From NCBI GenBank assembly GCA_009912575.1, contig WNDP01000007.1, positions 1 to 59,797 on the forward strand: DNA of 59,797 nucleotides. Direction: 5' to 3'. The position numbers were made by a program, and so were the translations under genes. How positions within the stretch are numbered: position 1 is the first letter of the stretch; every line of letters begins with the position of its first letter. Shown one piece after another: positions 18,932 through 28,479 of the stretch. The notes under the pieces were generated by a model that had not been told where the DNA came from, ran no database searches, and saw only the letters and a list, made by a program, of their open reading frames with translations. Source of the DNA: Acinetobacter bereziniae (GTDB taxonomy: Bacteria > Pseudomonadota > Gammaproteobacteria > Pseudomonadales > Moraxellaceae).

Positions 18932-18947
18932 ACTCAATGAAATATAT

Positions 18948-18981
18948 AAATAGCCTGTAAATCATTGCAGGCTATTTTTTT
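18948..18981 (+). terminator. Rho-independent terminator after ilvA
   Basis: The stem AAATAGCCTG pairs with CAGGCTATTT across a 10-base loop and is followed by a T run. It lies 17 bases after the ilvA stop. Confidence 0.85.
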
Positions 18982-19026
18982 AGTATTGAGGTATAATTAA
19001 TAAAATTTTAAAAAGATTAAATTATA

Positions 19027-19428
19027 ATGAAAAGTTGGACTAAATTTATTCTGATCCCATTGTTCAGCTATATCTTTATCAATACCGTACTATTTTTGAG
19101 TGAATATACGCTGAGTCAAAATGCTTCTTTGATTTACATCCTTTGCATATTGTTGGTTGTTCTGCTTTTGAACTCAAGTATTCCCTACCTCATGCTACGT
19201 TTAGCCCCTAAAGCGCCCTATACATCTATGTTGTTATATATGTTGACTTTATTGGGCTGTATATATTCAATGAAAATTTATCTATCGAATCAAAATCTAG
19301 AAATAAATGCGACTAAGATTGGTGTCATTATTCTGTCAATAATTATCGCAATGATGGCTTATTTCTTTTTTAATGATCCACGTTATAAAGTGACATATGG
19401 GAAATCAGAAAAGTTGAAAAGCTTTTAA
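19027..19428 (+). CDS. Hypothetical four-helix membrane protein
   Basis: A 133-residue protein with four predicted transmembrane helices (near residues 6-26, 34-58, 67-84, 95-114) and a short basic C-terminal tail (YKVTYGKSEKLKSF). I recognise no family. The ATG follows AAATTATA with no strong ribosome site. It stands between the ilvA terminator and a group of small minus-strand genes. Codon use resembles the neighbours, so it is probably real. Confidence 0.55.
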   Translation: MKSWTKFILIPLFSYIFINTVLFLSEYTLSQNASLIYILCILLVVLLLNSSIPYLMLRLAPKAPYTSMLLYMLTLLGCIYSMKIYLSNQNLEINATKIGVIILSIIIAMMAYFFFNDPRYKVTYGKSEKLKSF

Positions 19429-19482
19429 TTTTTTATCTCGAATTGTTAAGACACTGAATGAGATACATATGAAAACTTATAC

Positions 19483-19608
19483 TCAATATACTGCCATATT
19501 TAAATCACCATCATCATTAAATGTATCGAATTCATCATCTACAGGGATAGGTTGTTGGTTTAATTCAGCAAAAGTTGCTTGAAGAAGTAAATATATTTTG
19601 TGTGGCAT
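19483..19608 (-). CDS. Candidate 41-residue small protein
   Basis: A short frame, MPHKIYLLLQATFAELNQQP and onward, ends with an acidic segment and MAVY. The ATG is preceded by GAGAGATTACA, a good ribosome binding site. It is too short for normal gene callers. It lies 51 bases downstream of two other small minus-strand genes and in the same direction, which raises its chance of being real. The function is unknown. Confidence 0.4.
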   Translation of the reverse strand: MPHKIYLLLQATFAELNQQPIPVDDEFDTFNDDGDLNMAVY

Positions 19609-19659
19609 TGTAATCTCTCATATGATTATAGTTAGAGTAATAAAAAGCAAATTTAAACA

Positions 19660-19959
19660 TCAAGTCGATCTAGAACAATCAAATAATGCATAATGCTCAA
19701 TGCTGACATCTTCATCATGAAATTGTTTATTAAAATGTTTACAGAATTTTTCGATTTTATGTTCATGATTGGGAACGATGAGCCAATAGTAGTCCTCGGC
19801 ATAAATCAAGAGTAACTCATGATGATGTTGTTTGGCCTCTTTCAATATTTCTTCAAATACAATATCGTACACTTGATCTTGTACATTGTAATAACGTCCA
19901 ATAACATCCTTATGCAACTCAAAATGATCAAATAAAGGTTTTGCCCTTTCCTGTATCAA
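19660..19959 (-). CDS. Small hypothetical protein, pair member B
   Basis: A 99-residue cytoplasmic protein of unknown function. It is rich in His, Glu and aromatic residues (YAEDYYWLIVPNHEHKIEKF) and ends with a cysteine in LFDCSRST. The alternation of strands and helices suggests a small alpha-beta fold, perhaps a ferredoxin-like unit. Its start lies 3 bases after the stop of the gene before it (19963-20205), so the two are translationally coupled. No toxin, antitoxin or immunity family could be recognised with confidence. Confidence 0.55.
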   Translation of the reverse strand: MIQERAKPLFDHFELHKDVIGRYYNVQDQVYDIVFEEILKEAKQHHHELLLIYAEDYYWLIVPNHEHKIEKFCKHFNKQFHDEDVSIEHYALFDCSRST

Positions 19960-19962
19960 GCT

Positions 19963-20205
19963 TTAAATCCTGAGACTATCAACCGCATATTCATGAAATA
20001 CAGCGCTTCGTTCAATTTGGTTTTCATGAAATTCCATTCGATCAATTTTCATCAAATATGCACGAAAACGACCACCAAATTTTTCTGCAGCAATCCAGTT
20101 TAAAAATTCCTCAAAGCTTTGACGTGACTTCTTTTTTGGCACATCTCTTTGCTTCAATTCAGGAAACCAGTGCTGTAGTATTTTATAAATTTTTTTATCA
20201 TCCAT
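19963..20205 (-). CDS. Small hypothetical protein, pair member A
   Basis: An 80-residue, basic protein starting MDDKKIYKILQHWFPELKQR and with an ERSAVFHEYAVDSLRI C-terminus. The middle (SFEEFLNWIAAEKFGGRFRAYL) is helical. I recognise no family. It is first of three small co-directional genes at 19483-20205. With 3 bases to the next start it forms a tight pair, a layout shared by toxin-antitoxin and immunity modules but also by ordinary small operons. Confidence 0.5.
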   Translation of the reverse strand: MDDKKIYKILQHWFPELKQRDVPKKKSRQSFEEFLNWIAAEKFGGRFRAYLMKIDRMEFHENQIERSAVFHEYAVDSLRI

Positions 20206-20439
20206 TTTCTTATACTTGCATAGAGAACCAAACTTTGGCTGAGATCTATTTCAAACACTATTCATGATCATATTGATTAATTTTTAAAGTTTTATGACAT
20301 AAAACGAGTTTTCTTTACATATATCAGTTTATATTCATGGTTTCTTGATTGGCGTCTGAACACTTTAAATATAAAATATATAAAATTTGAAGATGATAAT
20401 GCTCACACAAATTCAGTGCTGAGATAAGGATTTTGTAGA

Positions 20440-21090
20440 ATGGCGCAGTTCGCTGTTATCGGTTTAGGTAGTTTTGGTGAAGCTGTTGCGCTTGAACTAA
20501 CAAACTTAAATCATGATGTGATTGGTATTGATACTTTAAAGAAAAATGTAGAAAACATTGCAGATAGAATCAGTCATGCAGTCATTGCAGATGCGACAGA
20601 TGAACATGTTTTAGATGAACTCAATATCAAAAATTGTGATGCAGTCGTTGTTGCGATTGGTGAAGATATTGAAGCCAGTATTCTATGTGTACTTCATTTA
20701 AAAAACTTAGGTATCGAAAAGATTTTTGTCAAAGCAAAATCTAAATCTCATCATATGATTTTATCTCATTTGGGAATCAGTAAAATTATTCATCCTGAAG
20801 AAGATATGGGTATTCGTGTTGCTCAGTCTTTAAGTTATCCGATGGTCAGACGCTATATGGCATTGAACAATGATCGCTATATTGTAAAAATTGAAATCGG
20901 TGCAAATTTACAAGGTGCGCAATTTCAAACAGTGATGGAAAACACGCCAGAATTGACCACATTATTATTACAGCGTGGCTCTCATGTGCTTTATGATATT
21001 GCGCCTGGCACTATTTTACAGGAAAAAGATGTACTTATCCTTGAAGGACCTGTAGAAATGTTAAGACAATTTTCGATTCGTTTCTTATAG
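20440..21090 (+). CDS. Potassium uptake regulator, KtrA/TrkA type
   Basis: A 216-residue cytoplasmic RCK protein that gates a potassium channel-like transporter. The N-terminal Rossmann domain (FAVIGLGSFGEAVALELTNL, GxGxxG) binds nucleotide, with acidic GIDTLKKNVENI closing the site. Residues about 60-115 read DAVVVAIGEDIEASILCVLHLK and IEKIFVKAKSKSHHMILSHL, as in KtrA. The C-terminal RCK-C domain has LQRGSHVLYDIAPGTILQEKDVL. It is a single RCK unit, half the length of E. coli TrkA, so KtrA type. The membrane partner begins 8 bases downstream. Confidence 0.9.
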   Translation: MAQFAVIGLGSFGEAVALELTNLNHDVIGIDTLKKNVENIADRISHAVIADATDEHVLDELNIKNCDAVVVAIGEDIEASILCVLHLKNLGIEKIFVKAKSKSHHMILSHLGISKIIHPEEDMGIRVAQSLSYPMVRRYMALNNDRYIVKIEIGANLQGAQFQTVMENTPELTTLLLQRGSHVLYDIAPGTILQEKDVLILEGPVEMLRQFSIRFL

Positions 21091-21098
21091 TTATAACT

Positions 21099-22451
21099 AT
21101 GCGTTTATCTAAAAAAGAACTGATCAACAAAAATCATAACAGTATTAACCTCAGTCCACCGAGTTTACTTGCTTTAGGTTTTTTGAGCTTTATCATTATC
21201 GGTACACTGTTATTAAAGCTTCCTTTCGCACATCAAGGCGATTTAACATGGATTGATGCCCTCTTTACGGCAACTTCTGCTGTTACAATTACGGGGCTTT
21301 CAGTCGTCAATATTGGTGAATCACTCACTACATTTGGTCAAGTGGTTGTGATGATCTTGATTCAGTGCGGTGGTCTTGGTTTTATGACCTTCGCAATACT
21401 TGCTGCTCTAATCTTGTCATCCAAAGTTGGGCTCAAACAGCAGATTATGGCGCAAGAAACCATCGGTCAAACCAGTTTAGCCAAAGCCACGTTTACCGTG
21501 AAAGGCGTTTTCCTTTATTCCCTATTTTTTGAAGCGATTGGTACAGGCATTTTGACCATGGCGTGGTCACATCACTATGACCTTGAACATGCCTTTTTCT
21601 ATGCCTTGTTTTATAGCATTTCAGCATTTAACAATGGTGGTTTTTCCTTATTTCCCAATAGTTTAATGAGCTTCTCAGACCAATACATAGTGACTTTTAC
21701 CATTAGTATGCTATATATCATTGGTGGTATTGGTTTTGTGGTATTGATGGACATCAAGAAAGCAAAGCGCTGGAAAAAACTTTCAACCAACAGCAAGTTA
21801 ATCCTCTCTACAATTGCAGGACTTAACCTTTTTGCGTTTATTGTAATTTGGGCGATTGAGGCATCCAATCCTCTCACACTTGCACCGATGTCATTTGGTG
21901 ACCAAGCACTCAATGCATGGTTCCATGCAACAGTACCACGCTCATCTGGCTTTAATAGTTTAGAAGTCAGCAGTATGACCAACGCTTCAACATTGATCAC
22001 TATGGTTTTAATGTTTATTGGTGGCGGCTCGTTAAGTACTGCAGGTGGGATTAAAGTGGGTACATTTATCATTATGATCTTAAGTGTCATCACTTTTTTA
22101 AAACGATCAGATGAAATCACCGTTTTTGGTCATTCAGTTTCGCATCAAGCCACATTTAAAGCGCTTGCTGTTATCTCAATCACTTCGCTTTTAATTCTAA
22201 TTGGCTTTTTCACCTTACTGATTCTTGAACCTGACAAAAAGTTTTTAGATTTATTATTTGAAGCTGTTTCAGCAGCTTGTACAGTGGGATTATCACGGGG
22301 TATTACAGAGAACCTACATGCTGGCAGTCAGGTTGCTTTGATTTGTCTGATGTTTGCTGGTCGTTTAGGACCACTGACATTGGCCTATTTAATCGCAACA
22401 CCGAATAAAAGCCGTGTACGCCACCCCACTACAGAAATTCAAGTGGGTTAA
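21099..22451 (+). CDS. TrkH/KtrB-family potassium transporter
   Basis: A 450-residue inner-membrane protein that carries potassium into the cell with the RCK subunit upstream. It has the four-fold M1-P-M2 repeat of the family. Selectivity-filter-like loops are visible as TATSAVTITGLSVVN, SISAFNNGGFSLFP, VPRSSGFNSLEVSS and SAACTVGLSRGITENL, each with the conserved glycine. The tail ends TEIQVG. Length matches KtrB (about 450) more than TrkH (about 480). The ATG is 8 bases after the ktrA-like stop. Confidence 0.92.
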   Translation: MRLSKKELINKNHNSINLSPPSLLALGFLSFIIIGTLLLKLPFAHQGDLTWIDALFTATSAVTITGLSVVNIGESLTTFGQVVVMILIQCGGLGFMTFAILAALILSSKVGLKQQIMAQETIGQTSLAKATFTVKGVFLYSLFFEAIGTGILTMAWSHHYDLEHAFFYALFYSISAFNNGGFSLFPNSLMSFSDQYIVTFTISMLYIIGGIGFVVLMDIKKAKRWKKLSTNSKLILSTIAGLNLFAFIVIWAIEASNPLTLAPMSFGDQALNAWFHATVPRSSGFNSLEVSSMTNASTLITMVLMFIGGGSLSTAGGIKVGTFIIMILSVITFLKRSDEITVFGHSVSHQATFKALAVISITSLLILIGFFTLLILEPDKKFLDLLFEAVSAACTVGLSRGITENLHAGSQVALICLMFAGRLGPLTLAYLIATPNKSRVRHPTTEIQVG

Positions 22452-22570
22452 CTTCTGGCTTCACACAATGAGATCGATGAAGTCTATTCAACAAGAACTG
22501 ATGCATCTGAGGTCAAACTTTCTGGAGCTTAACGTTTTAATTAAAATAAGTTGTGTTTAAAACAGCCAAT

Positions 22571-22605
22571 AAAAAAGCGATTTTGTTGAGCAAGATCGCT
22601 TTTTT
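22571..22605. terminator. Bidirectional terminator between the potassium genes and zapE
   Basis: The arms AAAAGCGATTT and AGATCGCTTTT pair around TTGTTGAGCA with A and T runs on either side. It can end the plus-strand potassium operon and the minus-strand zapE. Confidence 0.8.
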
Positions 22606-22620
22606 ACATATGTGAATCAA

Positions 22621-23775
22621 TTATTCAACTTCTAATTCACTGTTGCCTTTAATCAGACGATGTTCTGATTGTAAATATTCATCTGATTGCATTTCTAACA
22701 GACGTGAACGTGTACGTTCAATTTCAAAGGCAAGTTTTTCGCCTTCATAAATCTCAATAATTGAATCTTCGGAGGTCAACAATAATTTTACGCCCCGATC
22801 ATAGAATTCATCGACGAGATAAATAAAACGGCGTGTCCCTTCTGAAAGTAAATCTGTCAAATGCGGAACATTGCTGACCAGTACTGTATTATAAATATTG
22901 GCAATTTCAATAAAATCAGACGGACTACGTGGCTTCATACATAATTCTCTAAAGTCACACCACAGAACATCTTCAGTATGGCCTAAAGTTTCCACCACAC
23001 GATTATTAATGATAATTGGCTCTTCTGAAACAGTTTGTGATGCAGTCAAAGCACTAAAACGTTTTGCCATCCATACCTTATGATCATCGGTAAGCGGTGC
23101 TTTAAACAATTGTGCCTGTTTCAGTACACGTAAACGATAATCCACACCCGCATCGACATTTAAAATGGCACAATGAGTTTTCACCATTTCAATCGTAGGA
23201 ATAAAACGATCACGATGGATACCATTTTTATATAAACCATCTGGTGCAATATTCGATGTCGCAATCAATGTAATACCACGATTGAAAAGCTTTTGGAATA
23301 AATCGCTGAGAATCATCGCATCCGTAACATTGGATACAAAAAACTCATCAAAACAAATGACTACAGCTTCTTTATAGATCTGATCTGCCACAATATCCAA
23401 TGGATTACGTTGGCCAGATAACTTATTGAGCTCTTTATGAACAAACTGCATAAAATGGTGAAAATGCATCCGTGTTTTACGGCGGAATGGAATGGAATCA
23501 TAGAACTGATCCATTAACCAGGTCTTGCCACGCCCAACACCGCCCCACATATAAACACCTTTAGGTGCTGTTTGACGACGGAAACGACGAAAAGCCTTTT
23601 TAGATGCTTTATAACGATTAATCAGCTCTTGCCACACACGTTCCAGCTCATGTACTGCTTGAGCTTGAGCATCATCAGGTAAAAATTGTCCAGATGATAA
23701 TGCTTTTGCATAACGCTCAGCAGGTGAAACGGGACTAAATGCTGTTGAAGAAGTTGTATTCTGATCTAATAACAT
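22621..23775 (-). CDS. zapE: Cell division ATPase ZapE (AFG1-like)
   Basis: A 384-residue P-loop ATPase of the AFG1/ZapE family, which in E. coli associates with the Z-ring under stress and low oxygen. Walker A is in GVYMWGGVGRGKTWLMDQF, Walker B in VVICFDEFFVSNVTDAM, and the sensor region in GITLIATSNIAPDGLYKNG. The C-terminal FIYLVDEFYDRGVKLLLTSE is also family-typical. It has no signal peptide. The gene is monocistronic between two convergent or separate units. Confidence 0.93.
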   Translation of the reverse strand: MLLDQNTTSSTAFSPVSPAERYAKALSSGQFLPDDAQAQAVHELERVWQELINRYKASKKAFRRFRRQTAPKGVYMWGGVGRGKTWLMDQFYDSIPFRRKTRMHFHHFMQFVHKELNKLSGQRNPLDIVADQIYKEAVVICFDEFFVSNVTDAMILSDLFQKLFNRGITLIATSNIAPDGLYKNGIHRDRFIPTIEMVKTHCAILNVDAGVDYRLRVLKQAQLFKAPLTDDHKVWMAKRFSALTASQTVSEEPIIINNRVVETLGHTEDVLWCDFRELCMKPRSPSDFIEIANIYNTVLVSNVPHLTDLLSEGTRRFIYLVDEFYDRGVKLLLTSEDSIIEIYEGEKLAFEIERTRSRLLEMQSDEYLQSEHRLIKGNSELEVE

Positions 23776-23883
23776 ATCATTTTGTAACTTTTAAAGGCTG
23801 AAGGAAGTATATCGAATATTCATTTTTGATAAATAAAACTTTGGCATTATTTCAACACTATATTTCACTTTAACACCACCTGT

Positions 23884-24894
23884 TTATTTACCGTACTGTC
23901 GAGGGCTTTGTCCAAACCATCGCTTAAATGCATGATTAAATGCAGCGGGCTCTGAATACCCTAACAGTTCTGCAATCACCTCAATTGAATATTCTTTATA
24001 TTCAATCAAACGCAAAGCTTTATGCTTAATCAACTGTTCTCGGATTTGCTTATAGCTCGTATTCAACTGCTGTAACTGATGGCGTAATGTTCGTTCAGGT
24101 ACATTTAAGGCTTGAGCCACTTCTGCCATAGAAGGGATGATGCCTTGTTGTAACTCTAAATAGTCATTCACACGTTGAATAAGTGGAGCAACTTTCTTCT
24201 CCTCTGCATTCAATCGCTCAATTTCAGCAATACATTTCGCCTCATAAACCCGATGGGTAATTGGATCAGCTGAAGGTATGGGTAACTGCATCACATCTTC
24301 ATTGATCCAAAATGCAGCTTTGTCACAGTTAAAATGCAAATCCGAACCATAATAATCATGGTATTGTTTTAAGACACTTAGATCTTGTGGTTGCTGAAAT
24401 GGCAATTCAATTCTGACACTTGGTGCTGTTAATCCCATCATTTTATAAATATCGTCAAGAAATTTATAAGTTCCTGAAATTTCACATTGTGCTCGAAGTA
24501 AACCCATTTCTGTTTCCAAGTCTACAGGCTGATATGTCAGTGCGATTTGATGGTTGCCTTTTTCAAGACCCAATACTCCATATAAATAAGTAAGACACTG
24601 ATAATGAATACCATTTTTAATCGCATCACCCACATTACTGCATGTCACCAACAACATGAGTAAGGGGCCATAGCCTGCGAGCGAATAATGTTGACCAATG
24701 AATAAACCTTTTTCTGGTTGTACCCCTTGCCCGATGATTTTCTGAATATCCCACTCTAAACTTGGATGAATAATTGAACTTGGATCCAAGGCATCAGCTT
24801 TAATGCCAACGCTAGCAAGCCGTGAGTCCACATCAATTCCCGCATTACGCATACCATGAATTAAATAAATTAAACCGAGAATCGATCGCTTCAT
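23884..24894 (-). CDS. AraC-family transcriptional regulator
   Basis: A 336-residue regulator with an N-terminal Arabinose_bd-type domain (GLFIGQHYSLAGYGPLLMLL) and a C-terminal AraC/XylS double helix-turn-helix: MAEVAQALNVPERTLRHQLQQLNTSY and IEVIAELLGYSEPAAFNHAF, ending KRWFGQSPRQYGK. This architecture is shared with OruR and many fatty-acid or steroid-responsive activators. It is divergent from a flavin monooxygenase gene starting 154 bases away, so it probably controls that gene. The inducer is unknown. Confidence 0.92.
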   Translation of the reverse strand: MKRSILGLIYLIHGMRNAGIDVDSRLASVGIKADALDPSSIIHPSLEWDIQKIIGQGVQPEKGLFIGQHYSLAGYGPLLMLLVTCSNVGDAIKNGIHYQCLTYLYGVLGLEKGNHQIALTYQPVDLETEMGLLRAQCEISGTYKFLDDIYKMMGLTAPSVRIELPFQQPQDLSVLKQYHDYYGSDLHFNCDKAAFWINEDVMQLPIPSADPITHRVYEAKCIAEIERLNAEEKKVAPLIQRVNDYLELQQGIIPSMAEVAQALNVPERTLRHQLQQLNTSYKQIREQLIKHKALRLIEYKEYSIEVIAELLGYSEPAAFNHAFKRWFGQSPRQYGK

Positions 24895-25048
24895 TTCATC
24901 ATCATTTCATTTTCACCTAAACTTTTTACTACAAAGTCAACATTTTGAAAATTGCCGAATATATCAATTTTCATGTCAGTGCAATCATATTTCAAACGCA
25001 ACTATTTCGATATTCTATGCAAAATTGGAAAGCTCAGAGCAAAGAAAA

Positions 25049-26572
25049 ATGAGTACAACATCTGTAGTTACAGGAAAAACACAAACAACCCAAGTTGCGA
25101 TCATTGGATCAGGTTTTGGTGGATTAGCAATGGCAATTCGTCTACTACAAGCCAATATTCATGATTTTATCATCCTTGAAAAAGCCAGCGAAGTCGGTGG
25201 AACATGGCGTGAAAACCAATATCCTGGCGCTGCTTGTGATGTACAATCACATATGTATTCACTTTCTTTTGCTCCAAAAACAGATTGGTCCAAACGTTAT
25301 GCTGAAGCACCAGAAATTTTTGACTATATTCAAGATCTCATTCAACAATTTGATTTAAAAAAATATATTCAATTCAACCAAGAAGTCGTAGCTACACACT
25401 ACGATGAAGAGCAATTTAATTGGCATTTAACACTAAAAAATGGTCAAAAGATTGATGCACAATTTGTTATTTTTGCCTCTGGTCCTCTGCATGTCCCGCA
25501 AATTCCACACATTAAAGGCATCGAAAAATTTAAAGGTGAAGTGTTCCATTCATCTCATTGGAACCATGCATATAATCTGAACCAGAAAAACGTTGCATCT
25601 ATTGGTACAGGTGGCAGTGCGATTCAATATATTCCAGAAATTGCCGCTAAAGTTCAAAACCTTTATGTATTACAAAGAACGCCTGCATGGGTAATTCCCC
25701 GTGATGAGCGTGCTTATAACGCTTTAGACAAAAAACTCTTCCAACGTTTTGAATGGTTTAGAAAGTTACATCGTGCACGTCTATATTGGTCGAATGAATC
25801 TCGAGTAGTTCCCATTGTAAAACCAAAAATTATGAAATATGGCCAGAAACTTGCTGAAGCCTTTATCAAATTCCAAGTCAAAGACAGCGAAACAGCAAAA
25901 AAATTGATCCCCAATTATGTTATGGGCTGTAAACGCATCTTGATTTCAAATAAATACTTTCCAACGTTCAATCGTGAAAATGTTGAACTGATTACCGATG
26001 CAATTCAAGAAATAACTGAAGACAGTATCATCACTAAAGATGGTAAAACACGTAAAATTGATTGTCTAATCTATGGTACTGGCTTTATTACTGATCCAAG
26101 AATTTATTTAAAATCTTTTGATTGTTATGGCGAAAACGGTCTAGAGTTAAAACAAGCATGGAAAGATGGTGCAGAAAGTTTCTATGGTGTAAATACCAAA
26201 GGTTTTCCGAACTTATTTCAACTCCTTGGTCCGAACACGGTATTAGGACATAATTCTGTTATTTTTATGATTGAATCCCAAGTCAATTATATTTTACAGC
26301 TTATCCAAATGGTTGAAAAAACGCAGACACAAGCAGTGGCTGTCAAAGATGAAATTCAAGATCAATTCAATGACAATGTACAAAAACAACTGAGCGGTAC
26401 GGTTTGGCAATCAGGTTGTGTCAGTTGGTATCAGCAAGATGGAGGCAAAAACTTTTCCTTATGGCCAACATATACATGGAAATTTTGGCTAGAGACACGC
26501 AAAGTTAATCCGAGTAACTTCCGACTGCTGGGCAAAAATCAGCGACTACAGAAAAAATCTCAAGCGGCATAA
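25049..26572 (+). CDS. Flavin-containing Baeyer-Villiger-type monooxygenase
   Basis: A 507-residue cytoplasmic flavoprotein that inserts oxygen beside a ketone or oxidises hydrophobic substrates using NADPH. The FAD-binding motif is VAIIGSGFGGLAMAI, followed by EVGGTWRENQYPGAACDV. The Baeyer-Villiger fingerprint FxGxxxHxxxW is present as FKGEVFHSSHW at about residue 165, and the NADPH motif follows in SIGTGGSAIQ. IDCLIYGTGF closes the FAD domain. The ATG at 25049 follows AAAGAAAA. Neighbouring AraC gene is divergent. The substrate is not known. Confidence 0.92.
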   Translation: MSTTSVVTGKTQTTQVAIIGSGFGGLAMAIRLLQANIHDFIILEKASEVGGTWRENQYPGAACDVQSHMYSLSFAPKTDWSKRYAEAPEIFDYIQDLIQQFDLKKYIQFNQEVVATHYDEEQFNWHLTLKNGQKIDAQFVIFASGPLHVPQIPHIKGIEKFKGEVFHSSHWNHAYNLNQKNVASIGTGGSAIQYIPEIAAKVQNLYVLQRTPAWVIPRDERAYNALDKKLFQRFEWFRKLHRARLYWSNESRVVPIVKPKIMKYGQKLAEAFIKFQVKDSETAKKLIPNYVMGCKRILISNKYFPTFNRENVELITDAIQEITEDSIITKDGKTRKIDCLIYGTGFITDPRIYLKSFDCYGENGLELKQAWKDGAESFYGVNTKGFPNLFQLLGPNTVLGHNSVIFMIESQVNYILQLIQMVEKTQTQAVAVKDEIQDQFNDNVQKQLSGTVWQSGCVSWYQQDGGKNFSLWPTYTWKFWLETRKVNPSNFRLLGKNQRLQKKSQAA

Positions 26573-26657
26573 TTTTTTATGATCTGATCAGGATAATCTA
26601 AACAGTCTTTAAAGCTTCGATTATAATAGATAGGTTTTCACTGCCTATCTATTATTT

Positions 26658-27566
26658 ATGCAATCGCTCTGGCTCATTTTCCAACTGTTATTTTGCTTAA
26701 TTCTCGGATTTATTCTTGCTCGTAGAATTCCCCAAGCGATTGAAAAAATAGCATTTAAGCTATTACCATATTTTACTTATATTTTACTGATTGCTATAGC
26801 CATTGAGTTTTCTCAAACCATCCACAACATTGCCAGCCCTGCACAAATCTTAACTAGCGCAATCACCATCGCGCTGACCACTTCATTGGGTGCTTTTGCC
26901 TGCTGTTATGTTGTTTTTAAAGCGATTGGTGTTAAACCTGCCCAAGGTAGAGTCTCTGCCGAATTGCTACTTGGCTCATTATTAAATATTAGCTATGCAT
27001 TTATTGCTTTGGCAATTGGCTATGCCATAGCTGGGTTTGCACATGCTGCTGATTTACCTTTGCACATCAGTACATGGAACTTACTTTTGGTTTATATGTT
27101 ATTGATTGGCTTAGATTTGGCTTATTCACCGCTGGATCGTTCTTGGTTAAATTGGAAAATTATGCTTGTGCCTTTAGCATGTGTAATCGGTTCACTTTTA
27201 GGTGCAATTGCTTCATTTTTCTTGATTCAAGGCATCAGCATGAGAGATTTAATTATGCTGTCACAAGGTTATGGTTTCTACTCCATGACAGGCATCGTAG
27301 TCACAGAATTAAAAAATGCACACTTAGGTAGTGTGGCGTTAATGAATGATTTATTTAGAGAAATCTTTGCAATTTTATTTATGTATCTAATCGGATGGCG
27401 CTACCCTCGCTCAGCCATTTCATCCGCAGGTGCAACAGCAATGGATGTCACATTACCGATGGTTAAACAAGCTTGTGGAAATGACTTTATTCCTCATGCA
27501 ATGGTCAGTGGCTTTGTACTATCCGTGTTGGCACCAATAGCAGTTAGTGTACTAGCAGCACTTTAA
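26658..27566 (+). CDS. lysO: LysO (YbjE) family lysine exporter
   Basis: A 302-residue inner-membrane protein with about eight hydrophobic segments. In E. coli LysO exports lysine and its toxic analogue thialysine. The C-terminal half has the family signature SQGYGFYSMTGIVVTEL, then LMNDLFREIFAILFMYLIG and SSAGATAMDVTLPMVKQACG. Length matches E. coli LysO (299). There is no nearby lysine gene. The tie of the symbol to function is by family only. Confidence 0.88.
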   Translation: MQSLWLIFQLLFCLILGFILARRIPQAIEKIAFKLLPYFTYILLIAIAIEFSQTIHNIASPAQILTSAITIALTTSLGAFACCYVVFKAIGVKPAQGRVSAELLLGSLLNISYAFIALAIGYAIAGFAHAADLPLHISTWNLLLVYMLLIGLDLAYSPLDRSWLNWKIMLVPLACVIGSLLGAIASFFLIQGISMRDLIMLSQGYGFYSMTGIVVTELKNAHLGSVALMNDLFREIFAILFMYLIGWRYPRSAISSAGATAMDVTLPMVKQACGNDFIPHAMVSGFVLSVLAPIAVSVLAAL

Positions 27567-27660
27567 ATAATATGAAACGCCATGTTGAGTGTGGAATGAA
27601 TTAAAAATTCGATTAATCGCCCAAACAAACATATAATTTAGATGATCATGTTTGAAAATA

Positions 27661-27697
27661 TGCCCTCTTGTCTCATTCAAAAAAGGGCTTAATTTTT
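27661..27697. terminator. Weak terminator-like hairpin between lysO and pyrF
   Basis: GCCCTCTTG can pair imperfectly with CAAAAAAGGGC over a short loop and is followed by TTAATTTTT on the plus strand. It may end lysO or the convergent pyrF. Confidence 0.35.
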
Positions 27698-28376
27698 ATA
27701 ATGTCGCCAAAATATCACGTAGTGTCTGGCTAGGATTTTCAGATTGGGTAATCGGTCGACCAATCACCAAATGTGTTGAACCATCAAGCATCGCTTGCTT
27801 CGGTGTAACGATACGCTTTTGATCATCGGCATTTGCACCCACTGGGCGGATACCTGGAGTAACCAGCGCAAATTCTGCGCCTAAATCTTGGCGTAACATT
27901 TTTGCTTCTTGCGCAGAACAAACCACCCCATCTAAACCACTGTCTTGTGTCAGTTTTGCAAGACGCTTCACTTGTTCAAAAGGCTCAATATCTAAACCAA
28001 GATCACGCAAATCTTCACGACCCATTGAAGTTAAAACTGTCACAGCAATCAGTTGCGTAGCATAATTACCTGCTTTTAGACGTTCTACACACGTTTCCAT
28101 CATCTTACGACCACCAGAAGCATGTACATTTACCATCCATACACCTAGGTCAGCTGCTGCACATACTGCTTGCGCAGTCGTATTTGGAATATCATGAAAT
28201 TTTAAATCCAAGAACACTTCAAAGCCTTTATCATGAAGAGCTTTTACAACACTTGGACCCTCATGAGTAAATAATTCTTTGCCTACTTTTAAACGGCATA
28301 GTGATGGATCTAATTGATCAGCAATTGTTAGGGCGTCATATTGGCTTTTTGCATCTAAGGCAACAATAATACTCAC
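27696..28376 (-). CDS. pyrF: Orotidine 5'-phosphate decarboxylase
   Basis: PyrF makes UMP from orotidine monophosphate, the last step of pyrimidine synthesis. The beta-alpha barrel has the active-site signature [18 protein letters not shown], with the Asp-x-Lys-x-x-Asp charge network, and the phosphate-binding end [26 protein letters not shown] is the usual loop. I chose a GTG at 28376 ([11 protein letters not shown] follows) because it matches the family N-terminus; an ATG at 28391 is also possible. In related Acinetobacter pyrF often lies next to lapA; here about 7.5 kb of other genes lie between. Confidence 0.95.
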   Translation of the reverse strand: MSIIVALDAKSQYDALTIADQLDPSLCRLKVGKELFTHEGPSVVKALHDKGFEVFLDLKFHDIPNTTAQAVCAAADLGVWMVNVHASGGRKMMETCVERLKAGNYATQLIAVTVLTSMGREDLRDLGLDIEPFEQVKRLAKLTQDSGLDGVVCSAQEAKMLRQDLGAEFALVTPGIRPVGANADDQKRIVTPKQAMLDGSTHLVIGRPITQSENPSQTLRDILATL

Positions 28377-28479
28377 AGATCTTAATTCCATCACATAAAA
28401 TTTGCCACATTATAAAGTGATTCATAGAAGCAGAAAACCGACTTCGCTAAAAAACACAGCTTTAACATTGCAAAAAGCA

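Noticed and set aside
20440-22451. Considered naming the potassium genes trkA/trkH
   Set aside because: The RCK protein has one unit of 216 residues, as KtrA, not the double unit of E. coli TrkA. I leave symbols empty because Acinetobacter naming varies.
22452-22532. In-frame continuation of 26 codons after the potassium transporter stop
   Set aside because: The protein ends normally for the family at the TAA, and an open run of this length is common by chance.
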